Assembly (NCBI GenBank): GCA_902616615.1
Contig: CACMTN010000012.1
Coordinates: 1-51,293 of the forward strand
Length of the DNA: 51,293 bases
Origin: an uncultured SAR116 cluster alpha proteobacterium
GTDB taxonomy: Bacteria; Pseudomonadota; Alphaproteobacteria; Puniceispirillales; Marisalimonadaceae
Direction: 5' to 3'
The notes beneath the pieces are model-generated. The model was not told the origin of the DNA, searched no databases, and was given only the letters and a program-made list of their open reading frames with translations. Position 1 is the stretch's first letter; each line of letters starts with the position of its first letter. The position numbers and the translations under genes were made by a program. Of the stretch, positions 35,748 to 45,005 are shown one piece after another.

Positions 35748-35780
35748 GATTAAAACTGTTCATTTTAAAATGGATTATTT

Positions 35781-35805
35781 ATGATTAAAAATTAATCATT
35801 TTTTT
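35781..35805 (+). terminator. Intrinsic terminator after the interrupted SDR
   Basis: ATGATTAA (35781-35788) pairs with 35792-35799 around an AAA loop and is followed by a run of T to 35805. The stem is AT-rich, so strength is modest. Confidence 0.6.
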
Positions 35806-35884
35806 ACTTGCAGCTAAAAATTAATTTAATTTACTAACGAACAAATAAATACTTCTCCAAAATTAACTTTAGAAGGTTAAGTAA

Positions 35885-36247
35885 ATGGCAAAAATTTTGT
35901 TCAATATTACAAATGGCACAGGTAATCCTACAAAAGCTTCATTAGGGTTTATGTTAGCTAGAACTGCAGTAGAAGAAGGTCATGAAGTTACGGTTTTCTT
36001 AAACGCTGATGCTGTAAGTTTAATGAGAACCCCGGTTCTCGAAAATTTAGTGGGTTTAGGAACAGGAAAATTGAAAGAACATTTTGATATACTAAAACAA
36101 AGTAGAGTTCCAATATATGTTTCAGCAATTTCGTGTGAGATAAGAGGTGTTACAGATCAAGATTTAAAAGATACCAATTCTAAGAAAGTTTTGCCAAAGA
36201 CGTTACTTAACTTATCTCTAGAAGCAGATAGAACATTTGTTTATTAG
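35885..36247 (+). CDS. DsrE family protein
   Basis: The 120 aa protein has the DsrE/F-like fold: MAKILFNITNGTGNPTKASL, EEGHEVTVFLNADAV and the strand with the conserved cysteine VPIYVSAISCEIRGV (Cys84). Cys84 occupies the position of the sulfur-carrying cysteine in DsrE/TusD, although many single-gene members have no proven sulfur-relay role. It is alone between two terminated units, 145 bases upstream of the aldehyde dehydrogenase gene. Confidence 0.82.
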   Translation: MAKILFNITNGTGNPTKASLGFMLARTAVEEGHEVTVFLNADAVSLMRTPVLENLVGLGTGKLKEHFDILKQSRVPIYVSAISCEIRGVTDQDLKDTNSKKVLPKTLLNLSLEADRTFVY

Positions 36248-36392
36248 TTTCTAAACTATCTAAAATTTTTATTTTTTATTTAATAAATGATTTATAACCT
36301 ATCCTATAATCTTATAAATTATTTTGATGAATTAAATTTGACTTTAGCTATTTATTTTTTGATAATTAATTTTAAACTAAAGGGAGGGAATC

Positions 36393-37955
36393 ATGGATGA
36401 TGTGAAACCATTCATTTATCCTGGCGATGACGGATCAAAATTAATGCCAGGAACAAGATACGAAAATTTTATAGGTGGAGATTGGTCAAAGCCAAAATCA
36501 GGTAATTATTTTGAAAATATTTCACCAACAAGTGGCAAGATTATTTGCGAAGTACCAAGATCAAATGTAGAAGATGTGAATTCAGCATTAGACGCTGCAC
36601 ACAAAGCTGCAGAATCTTGGGGTAAAACTGGACCAGCTTTAAGAGCAGATATATTGCTTAAAATTGCAGATAGAATTGAGCAGAATGCTGAAAAATTGTC
36701 TCTTGCTGAAACACTTGATAATGGCAAACCAATAAGAGAACCAATGGCAGCAGATATACCCTTAACAGTTGACCATTTCAGATACTTTGCTGGAGCTATT
36801 AGAGCACAAGAAGGAACAATTGGAAACATAGACGGTATGCAATCAGGTGGTGGAAATTCTGCACAAGGAATGATGGCATATCATTATCCAGAGCCATTAG
36901 GTGTTGTTGGTCAAATAATTCCATGGAATTTTCCCATTTTAATGGCTGCATGGAAACTTGCCCCTGCATTGGCTGCTGGAAATGCTGTAGTTTTAAAACC
37001 TGCAGAACAAACTCCTTTTTCAATTTGTGTGCTGATGGAATTAATTGCCGATTTACTTCCTGCAGGTGTAGTTAATGTAGTTCAGGGATATGGAGTTGAA
37101 GCGGGTAAGCCACTTGCATCAAGCAATCGTGTAAAAAAAATTGGTTTTACTGGAGAAACTACAACTGGTAGATTAATCTTACAATATGCCTCGGAAAATC
37201 TTATTCCTGTTACGTTAGAATTAGGCGGTAAGAGTCCAAATATCTTTTTCAAAGACATTATGAATGGTGGTGACGAATACATTTCTAGATGCGTAGAAGG
37301 TTTTTTGCACGCTTATTTTAATCAAGGTGAAGTTTGCACTTGTCCTTCAAGAGCGGTCATACATGAGGATATTTATGAACCATTTATGGAAATGGTAAAA
37401 ACAAGAGTGTCAGCTCTTAATTGTGGAGATCCTTTTGATTTGAACACTCAAGTCGGAGCACAGGCTTCCTCTGAACAGTTTGATAAAATAATGTCATATT
37501 TAGATGTGGGAAAACAGGAAGGTGCAAGTGTTATTTTCGGTGGTGAAAAACGCCAGATGAATGGAACATACTCTAGTGGTTATTATGTAGAACCAACAGC
37601 ATTCAAAGGAAATAATTCAATGAGAATATTCCAAGAAGAAATTTTTGGTCCTGTCGTTTCAGTTACCACTTTCAAAGACGAAGCAGAGGCTGTATCTATA
37701 GCAAATGATACATTGTATGGATTAGGTGCTGGTGTATGGTCTAAAGACGCGAATATTTGTTATAGAATGGGTAGATCCATTGAAGCTGGAAGAGTATGGG
37801 TTAATTGTTATCACTCATATCCTGCTCATGCAGCATTTGGTGGATATAAAAATTCTGGAATTGGAAGAGAAACTCATAAAATGATGCTTAATCATTATCA
37901 ACAAACGAAGAATGTTTTAGTTTCATACGCTGAAGTACCTGACGGTTTCTTCTAA
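36393..37955 (+). CDS. NAD-dependent aldehyde dehydrogenase (AldB/ExaC-like)
   Basis: The 520 aa protein is a complete ALDH. Glu276 (LELGGK) is the general base and Cys315 (NQGEVCTC) the nucleophile; the NWYPIL-like PWNFPI stretch precedes the cofactor loop. Length and the VCTCPSRA stretch fit the acetaldehyde/ethanol-oxidation branch. GGGAGG precedes the ATG. A strong terminator follows, and beyond it a DUF779 gene, a pairing known from this ALDH branch. Confidence 0.92.
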   Translation: MDDVKPFIYPGDDGSKLMPGTRYENFIGGDWSKPKSGNYFENISPTSGKIICEVPRSNVEDVNSALDAAHKAAESWGKTGPALRADILLKIADRIEQNAEKLSLAETLDNGKPIREPMAADIPLTVDHFRYFAGAIRAQEGTIGNIDGMQSGGGNSAQGMMAYHYPEPLGVVGQIIPWNFPILMAAWKLAPALAAGNAVVLKPAEQTPFSICVLMELIADLLPAGVVNVVQGYGVEAGKPLASSNRVKKIGFTGETTTGRLILQYASENLIPVTLELGGKSPNIFFKDIMNGGDEYISRCVEGFLHAYFNQGEVCTCPSRAVIHEDIYEPFMEMVKTRVSALNCGDPFDLNTQVGAQASSEQFDKIMSYLDVGKQEGASVIFGGEKRQMNGTYSSGYYVEPTAFKGNNSMRIFQEEIFGPVVSVTTFKDEAEAVSIANDTLYGLGAGVWSKDANICYRMGRSIEAGRVWVNCYHSYPAHAAFGGYKNSGIGRETHKMMLNHYQQTKNVLVSYAEVPDGFF

Positions 37956-37963
37956 ATTTCAAT

Positions 37964-37999
37964 AAAATCCTCTCTATATTCAATAGGGAGGATTTTTTT
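37964..37999 (+). terminator. Intrinsic terminator between the aldehyde dehydrogenase and DUF779 genes
   Basis: A 14-bp stem with one G-U pair joins 37964-37977 and 37983-37996, with a 5-base loop, followed by a T run to 37999. It lies 9 bases past the dehydrogenase stop and ends just before the DUF779 ribosome site. Confidence 0.85.
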
Positions 38000-38010
38000 C
38001 GGAGACTTAA

Positions 38011-38427
38011 ATGATAAAAAGAGTTTTATCTACTGAATTAGCTAATGAACTAATAAAAGAATTGTCTGATATTCATGGTCTTTTGGTATTTCATCAATCA
38101 GGAGGATGCTGTGACGGATCTTCTCCTATGTGCTTTCCAAGATCAGAATTTAAAGTTGGGTCTAGAGATATTTATTTAGGAAGTATTTGTAATCAACCTT
38201 TTTTTATTTCACAGGATCAGTTTGAATATTGGAAACATACACAGTTAATAATTGACGTGGTTGACGGTAGAGGTGGTATGTTTTCATTAGAAGGACCTAC
38301 AGGAAAAAGATTTTTGACTAGATCAAGAGTTTATGAAGATAAAGAAGTTGAAGAACTTGATCAAAACCCTCCACAATTTGCAGTTGAACTTGAAAATATC
38401 GAAGGATTAAAAACAACCTTGAATTAA
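38011..38427 (+). CDS. DUF779 domain-containing protein
   Basis: The 138 aa protein carries the DUF779 hallmark GGCCDGSSPMC (Cys33, Cys34 and Cys41) and an acidic C-terminal tail. The function is unproven; the gene is commonly found beside aldehyde dehydrogenase genes, as here. The cysteine cluster suggests metal binding or thiol chemistry (inference). GGAG sits 7 bases before the ATG. The intervening terminator implies lower or separately controlled expression relative to the dehydrogenase. Confidence 0.88.
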   Translation: MIKRVLSTELANELIKELSDIHGLLVFHQSGGCCDGSSPMCFPRSEFKVGSRDIYLGSICNQPFFISQDQFEYWKHTQLIIDVVDGRGGMFSLEGPTGKRFLTRSRVYEDKEVEELDQNPPQFAVELENIEGLKTTLN

Positions 38428-38539
38428 ATAATAAACTCTTAATCAATTTAAAATATAGTTATAAAAATTTGTCATTGATACGAGAGTTTTTATAATATTT
38501 TAACATTATTATATAATAAAAATATAGGATCATTATAAA

Positions 38540-38890
38540 ATGAAAAAATACATAATTACAGGAAAAAACTCTCAAGAAACAGCCGCGTCAATGCTTAACA
38601 AACCCCAAAATAGAAGAGAAATAGTGGAGCCACTAGTAAAAAGTTTTGGTGCAGAATTTGTTGAATTTTTATATTTGAATTCTCCAGATTTTGATTTCAT
38701 GTGTGTCATTACTGGAAAAGAAGACAAAGACATAGCAGCTGCATGTAATCTAATTTATGCTAGTGGAAGTTTTTCTTCAATAAATTGGTTTAGGGCATTT
38801 GAGTCATCAGAATGGAAAGAAATTTTTGAAATAGCTTCTAATAGAATGGCTACCTATGTTTCTGCAAAACAAGTATCACAGGAAAACTAA
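38540..38890 (+). CDS. GYD-domain-like small protein
   Basis: The 116 aa protein begins KKYIITGKNSQETAASMLNK and has FGAEFVEFLYLNSPDFDFMCVI followed by an alternating helix and strand pattern, matching the GYD/dimeric ferredoxin-like barrel family. No catalytic residues can be assigned. Its TAA stop overlaps the ATG of the next gene by one base (TAATG), so the pair is coupled. Confidence 0.7.
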   Translation: MKKYIITGKNSQETAASMLNKPQNRREIVEPLVKSFGAEFVEFLYLNSPDFDFMCVITGKEDKDIAAACNLIYASGSFSSINWFRAFESSEWKEIFEIASNRMATYVSAKQVSQEN

Positions 38891-39150
38891 TGTACGGAAG
38901 AAATATTAACTTTACATTGTTGGCGCCATCTTTGTGGGCTGTTGTTGAAGCAATTGCATCTAATGTTGAAGAAGAAAAATACAAACGAATGTTATTTAAA
39001 ACAGGAGATAATAGCGGATTTATTGTGGAGGTTTTTGAAAATATTTCCGTTGCTGGAAAAAAAATTGAAACAATGAAAGCATTACAAGGTCTTAGTGAAC
39101 AAGCTATGGCAAAAGTTTCTATACAAGAAGGTTCTGTAATTAAAAAATAA
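38890..39150 (+). CDS. Small hypothetical protein coupled to the GYD-like gene
   Basis: The 86 aa protein has NFTLLAPSLWAVVEAIASNVEEEKYKRM at its start and a basic C-terminus; no signal peptide or membrane segment is evident. I do not recognise the family. It overlaps the upstream stop by one base and is followed by another small gene and a cyclase, all on the same strand. Confidence 0.65.
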   Translation: MYGRNINFTLLAPSLWAVVEAIASNVEEEKYKRMLFKTGDNSGFIVEVFENISVAGKKIETMKALQGLSEQAMAKVSIQEGSVIKK

Positions 39151-39211
39151 ATTTCTAAATCATACTTGAATATAAGATAATAAGTTGATTTATTTTAGAA
39201 AAGGATTTGAA

Positions 39212-39535
39212 ATGTCAAAAAAACATTATATTTGTACGCATACTTGGTCCAATACTGACATAATAAAAGATGTATTAGCACAACAAAGTGAAATGACTGT
39301 TCGAGAGTTTTTTGAGGGATTAAAAAGCGAAAAAGCTGAAACTCTTCAACATTGGATGGGTAAAGATGACTTTTTTTTCTGTCATTGGTATGCTGAAGAT
39401 GAAGAGTCAATTATTGACGTTCTTGAAAAAGCTGGTTTAAACGATTTGATTGTCACCATGCCAAGTGAAATGCAAAGATATATAACGTCTGATCAAATTT
39501 CTGATGAAAAACTTATTAACCCTTTTAAAATTTGA
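39212..39535 (+). CDS. Small hypothetical protein, probable alpha/beta-barrel fold
   Basis: I chose ATG 39212 (107 aa), which has AAGGA eight bases upstream, over a TTG at 39185. The protein starts MSKKHYICTHTW and contains FFFCHWYAEDEESIIDVLEK, a beta-alpha-beta pattern with conserved-looking His/Cys/Trp residues (HTW, CHWY). Related short proteins with a ferredoxin-like fold exist, some reported to bind metal, but I cannot name this family. The adenylate cyclase gene follows 31 bases later. Confidence 0.65.
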   Translation: MSKKHYICTHTWSNTDIIKDVLAQQSEMTVREFFEGLKSEKAETLQHWMGKDDFFFCHWYAEDEESIIDVLEKAGLNDLIVTMPSEMQRYITSDQISDEKLINPFKI

Positions 39536-39566
39536 AATTTAAAATTAATTTCAAATAAAATATTTA

Positions 39567-40385
39567 ATGTCTGAAAATTTAAATAATGAAATAAGATCTC
39601 TTAAAATGCAAATTGCAAAATTGCAATTAGAATCAAAACTTCGTCGCAATCTAGCTTCAGAGCTTGATAAACAGAAACAAATTGCAAAAAATGCTGAAGA
39701 ATTAGCAAATGAAAAAAGTAAAGAAATTGAAGAAATTGCAAGCCAATTATCTAAATATCTTTCACCACAATTATATGACTCAATCTTTAGTGGTGAAAAA
39801 AAAGTTTCAATTGAAAGTGAAAAAAAATTCTTAACTGTATTTTTTTCAGACATAATATCATTTACTGAAATTTCTGATAAAATGGATTCTGCTCCACTAA
39901 CAGAAATGCTAAATTTGTATCTCACGAAAATGTCTGAAATAGCTCTTAGTTTTGGTGGAACTATCGATAAATATATTGGTGATTCTATAATGATTTTTTT
40001 TGGTGATCCAGAAAGTGAAGGTAAGGAAAAGGACGCAATAAATTGTGTAAAAATGGCCATAGACATGCAAAATACAATGAAAACGTTATCGAAAACATTT
40101 ATGAAAGATTTTAACCTTCCTTACCCTCTTAATATGAGGATTGGTATTAATTCAGGAGAGTGTACAGTTGGTAATTTTGGAAGTGAAAAAAGACTTGATT
40201 ATACGGTAATTGGAGGTGCCGTAAATCTTGCTTCTAGATTAGAAAGCAATTCTCCAGCAGGTAAAATTTTAATTTCAGATGCTACAGAGAGACTTATTAA
40301 GGGTGACATAAATTGTCAACAATATGACCAAATTAAAGCAAAAGGTATAAATAAACCTATAAATACATTCATACCTAATTTCTAA
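39567..40385 (+). CDS. Soluble class III adenylate cyclase
   Basis: The 272 aa protein has an N-terminal coiled coil (about residues 1-62) and one cyclase catalytic domain. Metal-binding Asp95 (FFSDI) and Asp139 (YIGDS), the purine-selecting Lys135 and Asp211 (RLDYTVIG) and the transition-state Asn220 and Arg224 (VNLASR) are all present, so ATP is the expected substrate. No membrane segment or sensor domain is visible; the coiled coil probably mediates dimerisation. It follows three small genes on the same strand. Confidence 0.9.
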   Translation: MSENLNNEIRSLKMQIAKLQLESKLRRNLASELDKQKQIAKNAEELANEKSKEIEEIASQLSKYLSPQLYDSIFSGEKKVSIESEKKFLTVFFSDIISFTEISDKMDSAPLTEMLNLYLTKMSEIALSFGGTIDKYIGDSIMIFFGDPESEGKEKDAINCVKMAIDMQNTMKTLSKTFMKDFNLPYPLNMRIGINSGECTVGNFGSEKRLDYTVIGGAVNLASRLESNSPAGKILISDATERLIKGDINCQQYDQIKAKGINKPINTFIPNF

Positions 40386-40412
40386 TGAGATAGAGGTAAA
40401 ATTTTTATTATT

Positions 40413-41441
40413 TTAGTATTTCAAGATTTCTATACCTTGCATTTTCCAGAAATGTAAAAAATCAATAAATACCCAGTTTTCTGCTAATTTATTACCTTCT
40501 CTTCTATAAATATCTATTACTCTCATATCAGAGGGTTTTTTTGTAGTTTTTAAACCCATAAATTTCTGGTTAGGTGTTAAAGTAAGATTAGGCCATCCAA
40601 AAAATCCACCAAATATTCCTTCAGATAATCGACAGATATGACCATTAAATTTCCTATTTATAAAACTATTTCTAAAAGGAAGTGCATGTTGTTCGACATA
40701 TCTTTCAATTGTGAACGAGGAACCAATGCCTGAAGGCCCCCACCAAATCATATCATCTTTCCAATTCTTTCTAAGCTCTTTAATTAAAGATATCTTATTA
40801 AAATTATTCCAAATTTTTACGTCATTTATCATTTGTTCAATTAATTCTGAAGTATTTTTGGTATCAATTAAATTTTGTTCTTCAAATAACAATCCATTAT
40901 GAGATATTGGTCCTGGCTGGACTAAGCTTATACCAGTTTCTAATGGAAATGGTTTCAATCCTGCTTGGATCATTAAATGAGGTATATCAAAAAACATTGC
41001 AACCTCAGTTATTTTACCTTTAACTATTTTATTAAATTCACAATAACGTAGCATTGCAATTTTATTTGTATGCTTAATACCAATCCAAGGAGAATCAAAT
41101 AAACCCATCAAATGACCCATAGAAACAACCCATACATCTCTATTAGATGACAAAGAATTACTGCCAGCAAAAAAAATATCGATTCGTCTTTGTAAATTAG
41201 TGAAACTTTTCTTTAATGGTTGCCAAAAATCTGCGTATAAATGCACAAGATCTTGAATTTCATTAAAAGGATGAAAACCACGCCAAATTATATTTTCAGA
41301 ATAATGGAGAGATAATATTTCTGGAATTTCATCAGTTCTACATTTTTGAACTGAATTATAAAAATCTAAAACTATTTTTTTTTCATTTTGAAAGTTCAAA
41401 CAATTTATAACCCATGAAGACTCATTTAACTTTACTTGCAC
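40413..41441 (-). CDS. Double SnoaL/NTF2-fold protein (ester cyclase-like)
   Basis: The 342 aa protein has two NTF2/SnoaL-like domains (about residues 15-165 and 190-342). Domain 1 ends with KITEVAMFFDIPHLMIQAGL and domain 2 with ENWVFIDFLHFWKMQGI, the typical C-terminal strand-helix of ester cyclase-like proteins. The GTG at 41441 overlaps the MetE-like gene by 20 bases; a TTG 14 codons later is an alternative start. It is the last gene of the nine-gene minus-strand run and is a sister to the triple-domain protein. Confidence 0.75.
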   Translation of the reverse strand: MQVKLNESSWVINCLNFQNEKKIVLDFYNSVQKCRTDEIPEILSLHYSENIIWRGFHPFNEIQDLVHLYADFWQPLKKSFTNLQRRIDIFFAGSNSLSSNRDVWVVSMGHLMGLFDSPWIGIKHTNKIAMLRYCEFNKIVKGKITEVAMFFDIPHLMIQAGLKPFPLETGISLVQPGPISHNGLLFEEQNLIDTKNTSELIEQMINDVKIWNNFNKISLIKELRKNWKDDMIWWGPSGIGSSFTIERYVEQHALPFRNSFINRKFNGHICRLSEGIFGGFFGWPNLTLTPNQKFMGLKTTKKPSDMRVIDIYRREGNKLAENWVFIDFLHFWKMQGIEILKY

Positions 41442-42543
41442 CTTCTACCAAAGATTTTAACTTTAAATATGCAATATCTGGATCTACATTACCAAATCCA
41501 GCAAAAGTTCCAAAACCACAATCAGTGCCTGCTATAACTCTTTCTTTTCCAACAATATTTACAAATTTTTCAATCCTTTGTTTTACAAGTGAACTATGTT
41601 CTACAAAATTACTTGTAGTGTCTAACACTCCTGGCACAAGGATTTTGTTTTCAGGAATTTTATTTTTAAGTTGATCAAAAATTTCCCATTCATGCTGATG
41701 TCTAGGATTAGAAGACTCAAAAAGTAAATAATTTCCTTTGAAAGACATTAATACATCAAATATTTTTTCAATTGGAATATCATGAATATGAGGTCCTTCG
41801 TAATTGCCCCAACATACATGAAGTCTTAACATCTCAGAAGAAATGTTATGCAAGCTTTGATTAAGAATTTCCATATTTTGATAAGCTATTTTTATAAAAT
41901 CTTCATCACTTTCACTTTTAAAAGTCATGTGTCGAGATAAAGCTAGATCCGGACAGTCTAGTTGTAACTTTATGCCAGATCTAACAATAGTCTCATATTC
42001 ATCCTTCATAGCGTTTGAAATTGCGTCCAAGTATTCATTTCTACTAGAATAATATGAATTGCTTAAAAAAAGTGATATTACGCCAGGAGATGCTGAATTC
42101 ATAAAAACATTTTCATGTTCAAGTTTTTTAGATGCACTTAAAAGATTATTAATGTCATTAGAAAGATCATTATTATGTTTTGATGTTATTTCTGAAACAC
42201 AACATGGACGGGAATAAGTTGGCGTTCCACCACTATCTGCAATTTTTTTCATGTAGTTAGGAAATTTTTCTAAATCTAAAGGTGGATTTCTTTCACTATC
42301 CCCTGCAAACCCGTTATATCTGTCTTTTACATATGTAGCATAAGAAATTTTAGACATCTCTCCGTCAGAAATTATGTCTATACCAATATCTATTTGTTTT
42401 TTTACAACTTCATAAACACCATTTGCAATAACTTCATCAAAATATTTTTGCTCATATACTTCATTATTTTCACGTTTGAAAAGTAAGTCTGATACATTTT
42501 TTGGCCTAGGCAATGAGCCAACGTGTGTTGTTAAAATTGACAT
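41422..42543 (-). CDS. Cobalamin-independent methionine synthase-like (MetE core) protein
   Basis: The 373 aa protein corresponds to the C-terminal catalytic domain of MetE, without the N-terminal half. It begins LTTHVGSLPRP (standard MetE_C start) and keeps the zinc ligands His242 and Cys244 (LHVCWGN), Glu276 and Cys342 (GTDCGFGTF). Such stand-alone cores transfer methyl or other alkyl groups to a thiol, using donors other than polyglutamyl folate. Its place in a catabolic operon suggests demethylation or alkyl transfer on the imported substrate (inference). Confidence 0.83.
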   Translation of the reverse strand: MSILTTHVGSLPRPKNVSDLLFKRENNEVYEQKYFDEVIANGVYEVVKKQIDIGIDIISDGEMSKISYATYVKDRYNGFAGDSERNPPLDLEKFPNYMKKIADSGGTPTYSRPCCVSEITSKHNNDLSNDINNLLSASKKLEHENVFMNSASPGVISLFLSNSYYSSRNEYLDAISNAMKDEYETIVRSGIKLQLDCPDLALSRHMTFKSESDEDFIKIAYQNMEILNQSLHNISSEMLRLHVCWGNYEGPHIHDIPIEKIFDVLMSFKGNYLLFESSNPRHQHEWEIFDQLKNKIPENKILVPGVLDTTSNFVEHSSLVKQRIEKFVNIVGKERVIAGTDCGFGTFAGFGNVDPDIAYLKLKSLVEGASKVK

Positions 42544-42546
42544 TCT

Positions 42547-43512
42547 TTATTTCCTAGTTGTAGGCCCTGGTTTATCATTAGTTGGTATTACTTTGTATAA
42601 TGTTGCCATTCCAGGTTTCGTTGGATTTAAAGTATATTCATTATTTTTTGGCAATGAAAAAGTATCTCCTGGATTTAAAATTAAATTATGATTCTCTAAA
42701 CTGAGCATCCAATATCCTTCAACAGGTATAAACACTACGTCTTTCTCATATGATTTTTTGGAATTCATGAATGATTTATCTGTTATAAATTCAACTTCAA
42801 AACCCGGCTTATCAAAAATTTTTCCATTTTCTCCAATTACTGTTGCTGGATTGTTTTGTGATAAAGAATAAAGATCTAAATACCTAGCTACATAATTTGG
42901 AACAACCTCAGCTGAACTATATTCAGGGAATTTTTTGAGTTCATTTTCTGTTAGAGGTTGCATTAATTTTTCGTTGGAAGGTAATTGTTGACCTATTTTA
43001 GTATCATATATCTTTCCTTTTTCAGATAGAACTAAACCATGATTTTCGGCCTCTTTTAATACTTCTGGTGCCCAAATTACACCGCCTCCTGCATCATCTC
43101 CTCCCAATATAGCCATAATCATTCCATAATCTTTGCCAATATTTTCAAAACCTCTAAAAATTCCAGTTGGAATATTAAAAATATCACCTTTTTCAAGTAT
43201 TACTTCACCTGCCTTACCATAACGTCCCCAAAAAAATCTCCATTTTCCTGAATGAACAAAAAAAACTTCAGCTGTTCGATGACTATGAAGAGAATTATGA
43301 CATTTAGGAGGCTGCCCAGCCGCACCTATATTAAAACCATGTGGGATCTTTATATGTACATGTTGATTAGGATTTTCAGAAACACCTGATCCAATAATAC
43401 TAAAATTTTCTTTTTGATTTGAACCTGGAGTATGAGTGTCAATAAAAGCAGTTTTACAAGGTATCAATTCACCGTATCTTACAAGTCTATCATTTAAATT
43501 AATATTATTCAT
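42547..43512 (-). CDS. Bicupin protein
   Basis: I chose ATG 43512 (321 aa), 19 bases after the preceding stop; an upstream ATG (43569) would overlap that gene by 38 bases. The first cupin has H-x-H-x3-A-E-x6-G (LHSHRTAEVFFVHSG) and can bind metal. The second cupin (about residues 225-300) retains the barrel pattern (NPGDTFSLP) but lacks the histidines. The layout is that of gentisate dioxygenase- or pirin-like bicupins; activity unknown. The MetE-like gene follows after 3 bases. Confidence 0.78.
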   Translation of the reverse strand: MNNINLNDRLVRYGELIPCKTAFIDTHTPGSNQKENFSIIGSGVSENPNQHVHIKIPHGFNIGAAGQPPKCHNSLHSHRTAEVFFVHSGKWRFFWGRYGKAGEVILEKGDIFNIPTGIFRGFENIGKDYGMIMAILGGDDAGGGVIWAPEVLKEAENHGLVLSEKGKIYDTKIGQQLPSNEKLMQPLTENELKKFPEYSSAEVVPNYVARYLDLYSLSQNNPATVIGENGKIFDKPGFEVEFITDKSFMNSKKSYEKDVVFIPVEGYWMLSLENHNLILNPGDTFSLPKNNEYTLNPTKPGMATLYKVIPTNDKPGPTTRK

Positions 43513-43531
43513 AATTTCGCCTATAAAATAT

Positions 43532-44992
43532 TTAAAGTAAAATTTGTTTCCAAATTGATATTTCGTCAATTAATATGAATTCTCTAACTATACCATTTTT
43601 ACCAAATTCAGCATGTGAAATTCCAAATATTTCAACATCCTTATTAGTTGGCATTCCAAAAATTCCATTTTGACTATGTTTACAAATCAGTCTCCATCTC
43701 AATGAAGCTCTTTGCCTCATATTTGGTTGGTTTAGTAAAATACTATTTGAAATTTCACATTTGGATATATTAAAACAAGAAAGAATAAATTTCCATTTTT
43801 CAAAAATATGATCCAAAGTATAGATCACTTCACCTCCAATCCAATATAATTGCGCTGAACGTTCGTACAAATGATAGACTTTACTCTGATCTTTAATTAT
43901 TTCTAAAAGATAGTTTTTGTATCTGTTATTATTTTTACTTTTACAAGGTGAAATTTTATTTTCAATTTTAAAACAATTTTTAATTGAATTAATGTCACTC
44001 TTTTTATAAACACCCTCTAAAATTTTTTGTTTTACATAGTCATAAGTTTGAATTCCTAATTGATTTAATATACTTTTCTCATCTCTTATTATCCACTCTT
44101 CAATCACTTTATTATCTTTAACTAGGCAATCTGCAATAACTCGATAAATTACTTTTTTTCCTGTAGGCTTTCCATAAATTCCATCACCAATGTGAGTTCC
44201 AGTAGATAAGATTCTGTGAGAGCTTAAATAAATCTTATCTATTGAACCACATGAAATAACATCCTCGCCAATTAATTCTCTATCTGGAAATTGGTTTAAC
44301 GTTAAATAAGTTGCTTCTACTACTTTATCACAATCAAAAGTGGTTATTGAAGGTGATCGTACTATCACATCCCTTGCATAATATTTTCTAATATTTTCAA
44401 CTTTTTTATTTTCCCATATTTCTTCAGTAATCTGATAAATAAAATTCTCAATTTCATTTTGGTCCAGATGACAATTTTGAGTTTTATTTTTTTTATTATC
44501 GTATTTTTCCCAACCCTCACCTTCAAAAACATCAACACCTAATTGTTTCATTACATCTGGAAAATCTACCATCACCCAATTATTAATAATTTTATTATTT
44601 TTAACATGCCAAAAATCCATATAGTTAATATTTACTTTTTTATTAGTAGGCTTAATGCCCATAAATACACCTGTATGAATTGCTTCTTGTCGTCCAAAAG
44701 CAGCTCCCCATTCTCCTTCAAATATTCTTGCTTCATCAATACAAACCTTTTCAGAAAATGCTTTTTGAAAAGGGATTTGCCAATTTTGTTGAAATTCTTT
44801 TAAGCCTATTTTTGTTCCACAGCCAAAGTTTCCAAACCAATTAAAATTATTATCAAAAAACTCCCCTATATCATCAATTCTATGATCATTTAAAGCATCA
44901 ACCATTTTTTCAATGATTTCTTTTGTTTTTTTTGTCTTTGACAAATCATTTTCTAATGTATATGCAGCTTTTTTGTTTTTATCTTTTTCCAT
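43532..44992 (-). CDS. Triple SnoaL/NTF2-fold protein (ester cyclase-like)
   Basis: I chose ATG 44992 (486 aa), 13 bases after the permease stop; a GTG at 45022 would add 10 residues. Three NTF2-like units follow in tandem, about residues 20-165, 180-330 and 365-486. Domains 1 and 2 end in the ester-cyclase pattern (NWVMVDFPDVMKQLGV and EEWIIRDEKSILNQLGI); domain 3 ends with REFILIDEISIWKQILL. Single or double SnoaL proteins are common, but three in one chain is unusual. Role unknown; probably acts on the imported compound. Confidence 0.75.
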   Translation of the reverse strand: MEKDKNKKAAYTLENDLSKTKKTKEIIEKMVDALNDHRIDDIGEFFDNNFNWFGNFGCGTKIGLKEFQQNWQIPFQKAFSEKVCIDEARIFEGEWGAAFGRQEAIHTGVFMGIKPTNKKVNINYMDFWHVKNNKIINNWVMVDFPDVMKQLGVDVFEGEGWEKYDNKKNKTQNCHLDQNEIENFIYQITEEIWENKKVENIRKYYARDVIVRSPSITTFDCDKVVEATYLTLNQFPDRELIGEDVISCGSIDKIYLSSHRILSTGTHIGDGIYGKPTGKKVIYRVIADCLVKDNKVIEEWIIRDEKSILNQLGIQTYDYVKQKILEGVYKKSDINSIKNCFKIENKISPCKSKNNNRYKNYLLEIIKDQSKVYHLYERSAQLYWIGGEVIYTLDHIFEKWKFILSCFNISKCEISNSILLNQPNMRQRASLRWRLICKHSQNGIFGMPTNKDVEIFGISHAEFGKNGIVREFILIDEISIWKQILL

Positions 44993-45005
44993 TATTATCT
45001 CAACA

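Noticed and set aside
38428-38539. Terminator after DUF779 (AAACTC ... GAGTTTTT)
   Set aside because: The arms are 6 bases long and about 50 bases apart, so a stable intrinsic terminator is not supported.
39551-40066. Long frame antisense to the adenylate cyclase
   Set aside because: It is serine- and phenylalanine-rich low-complexity reading, as expected from the complement of an AT-rich coding sequence with a Lys/Glu-rich coiled coil.
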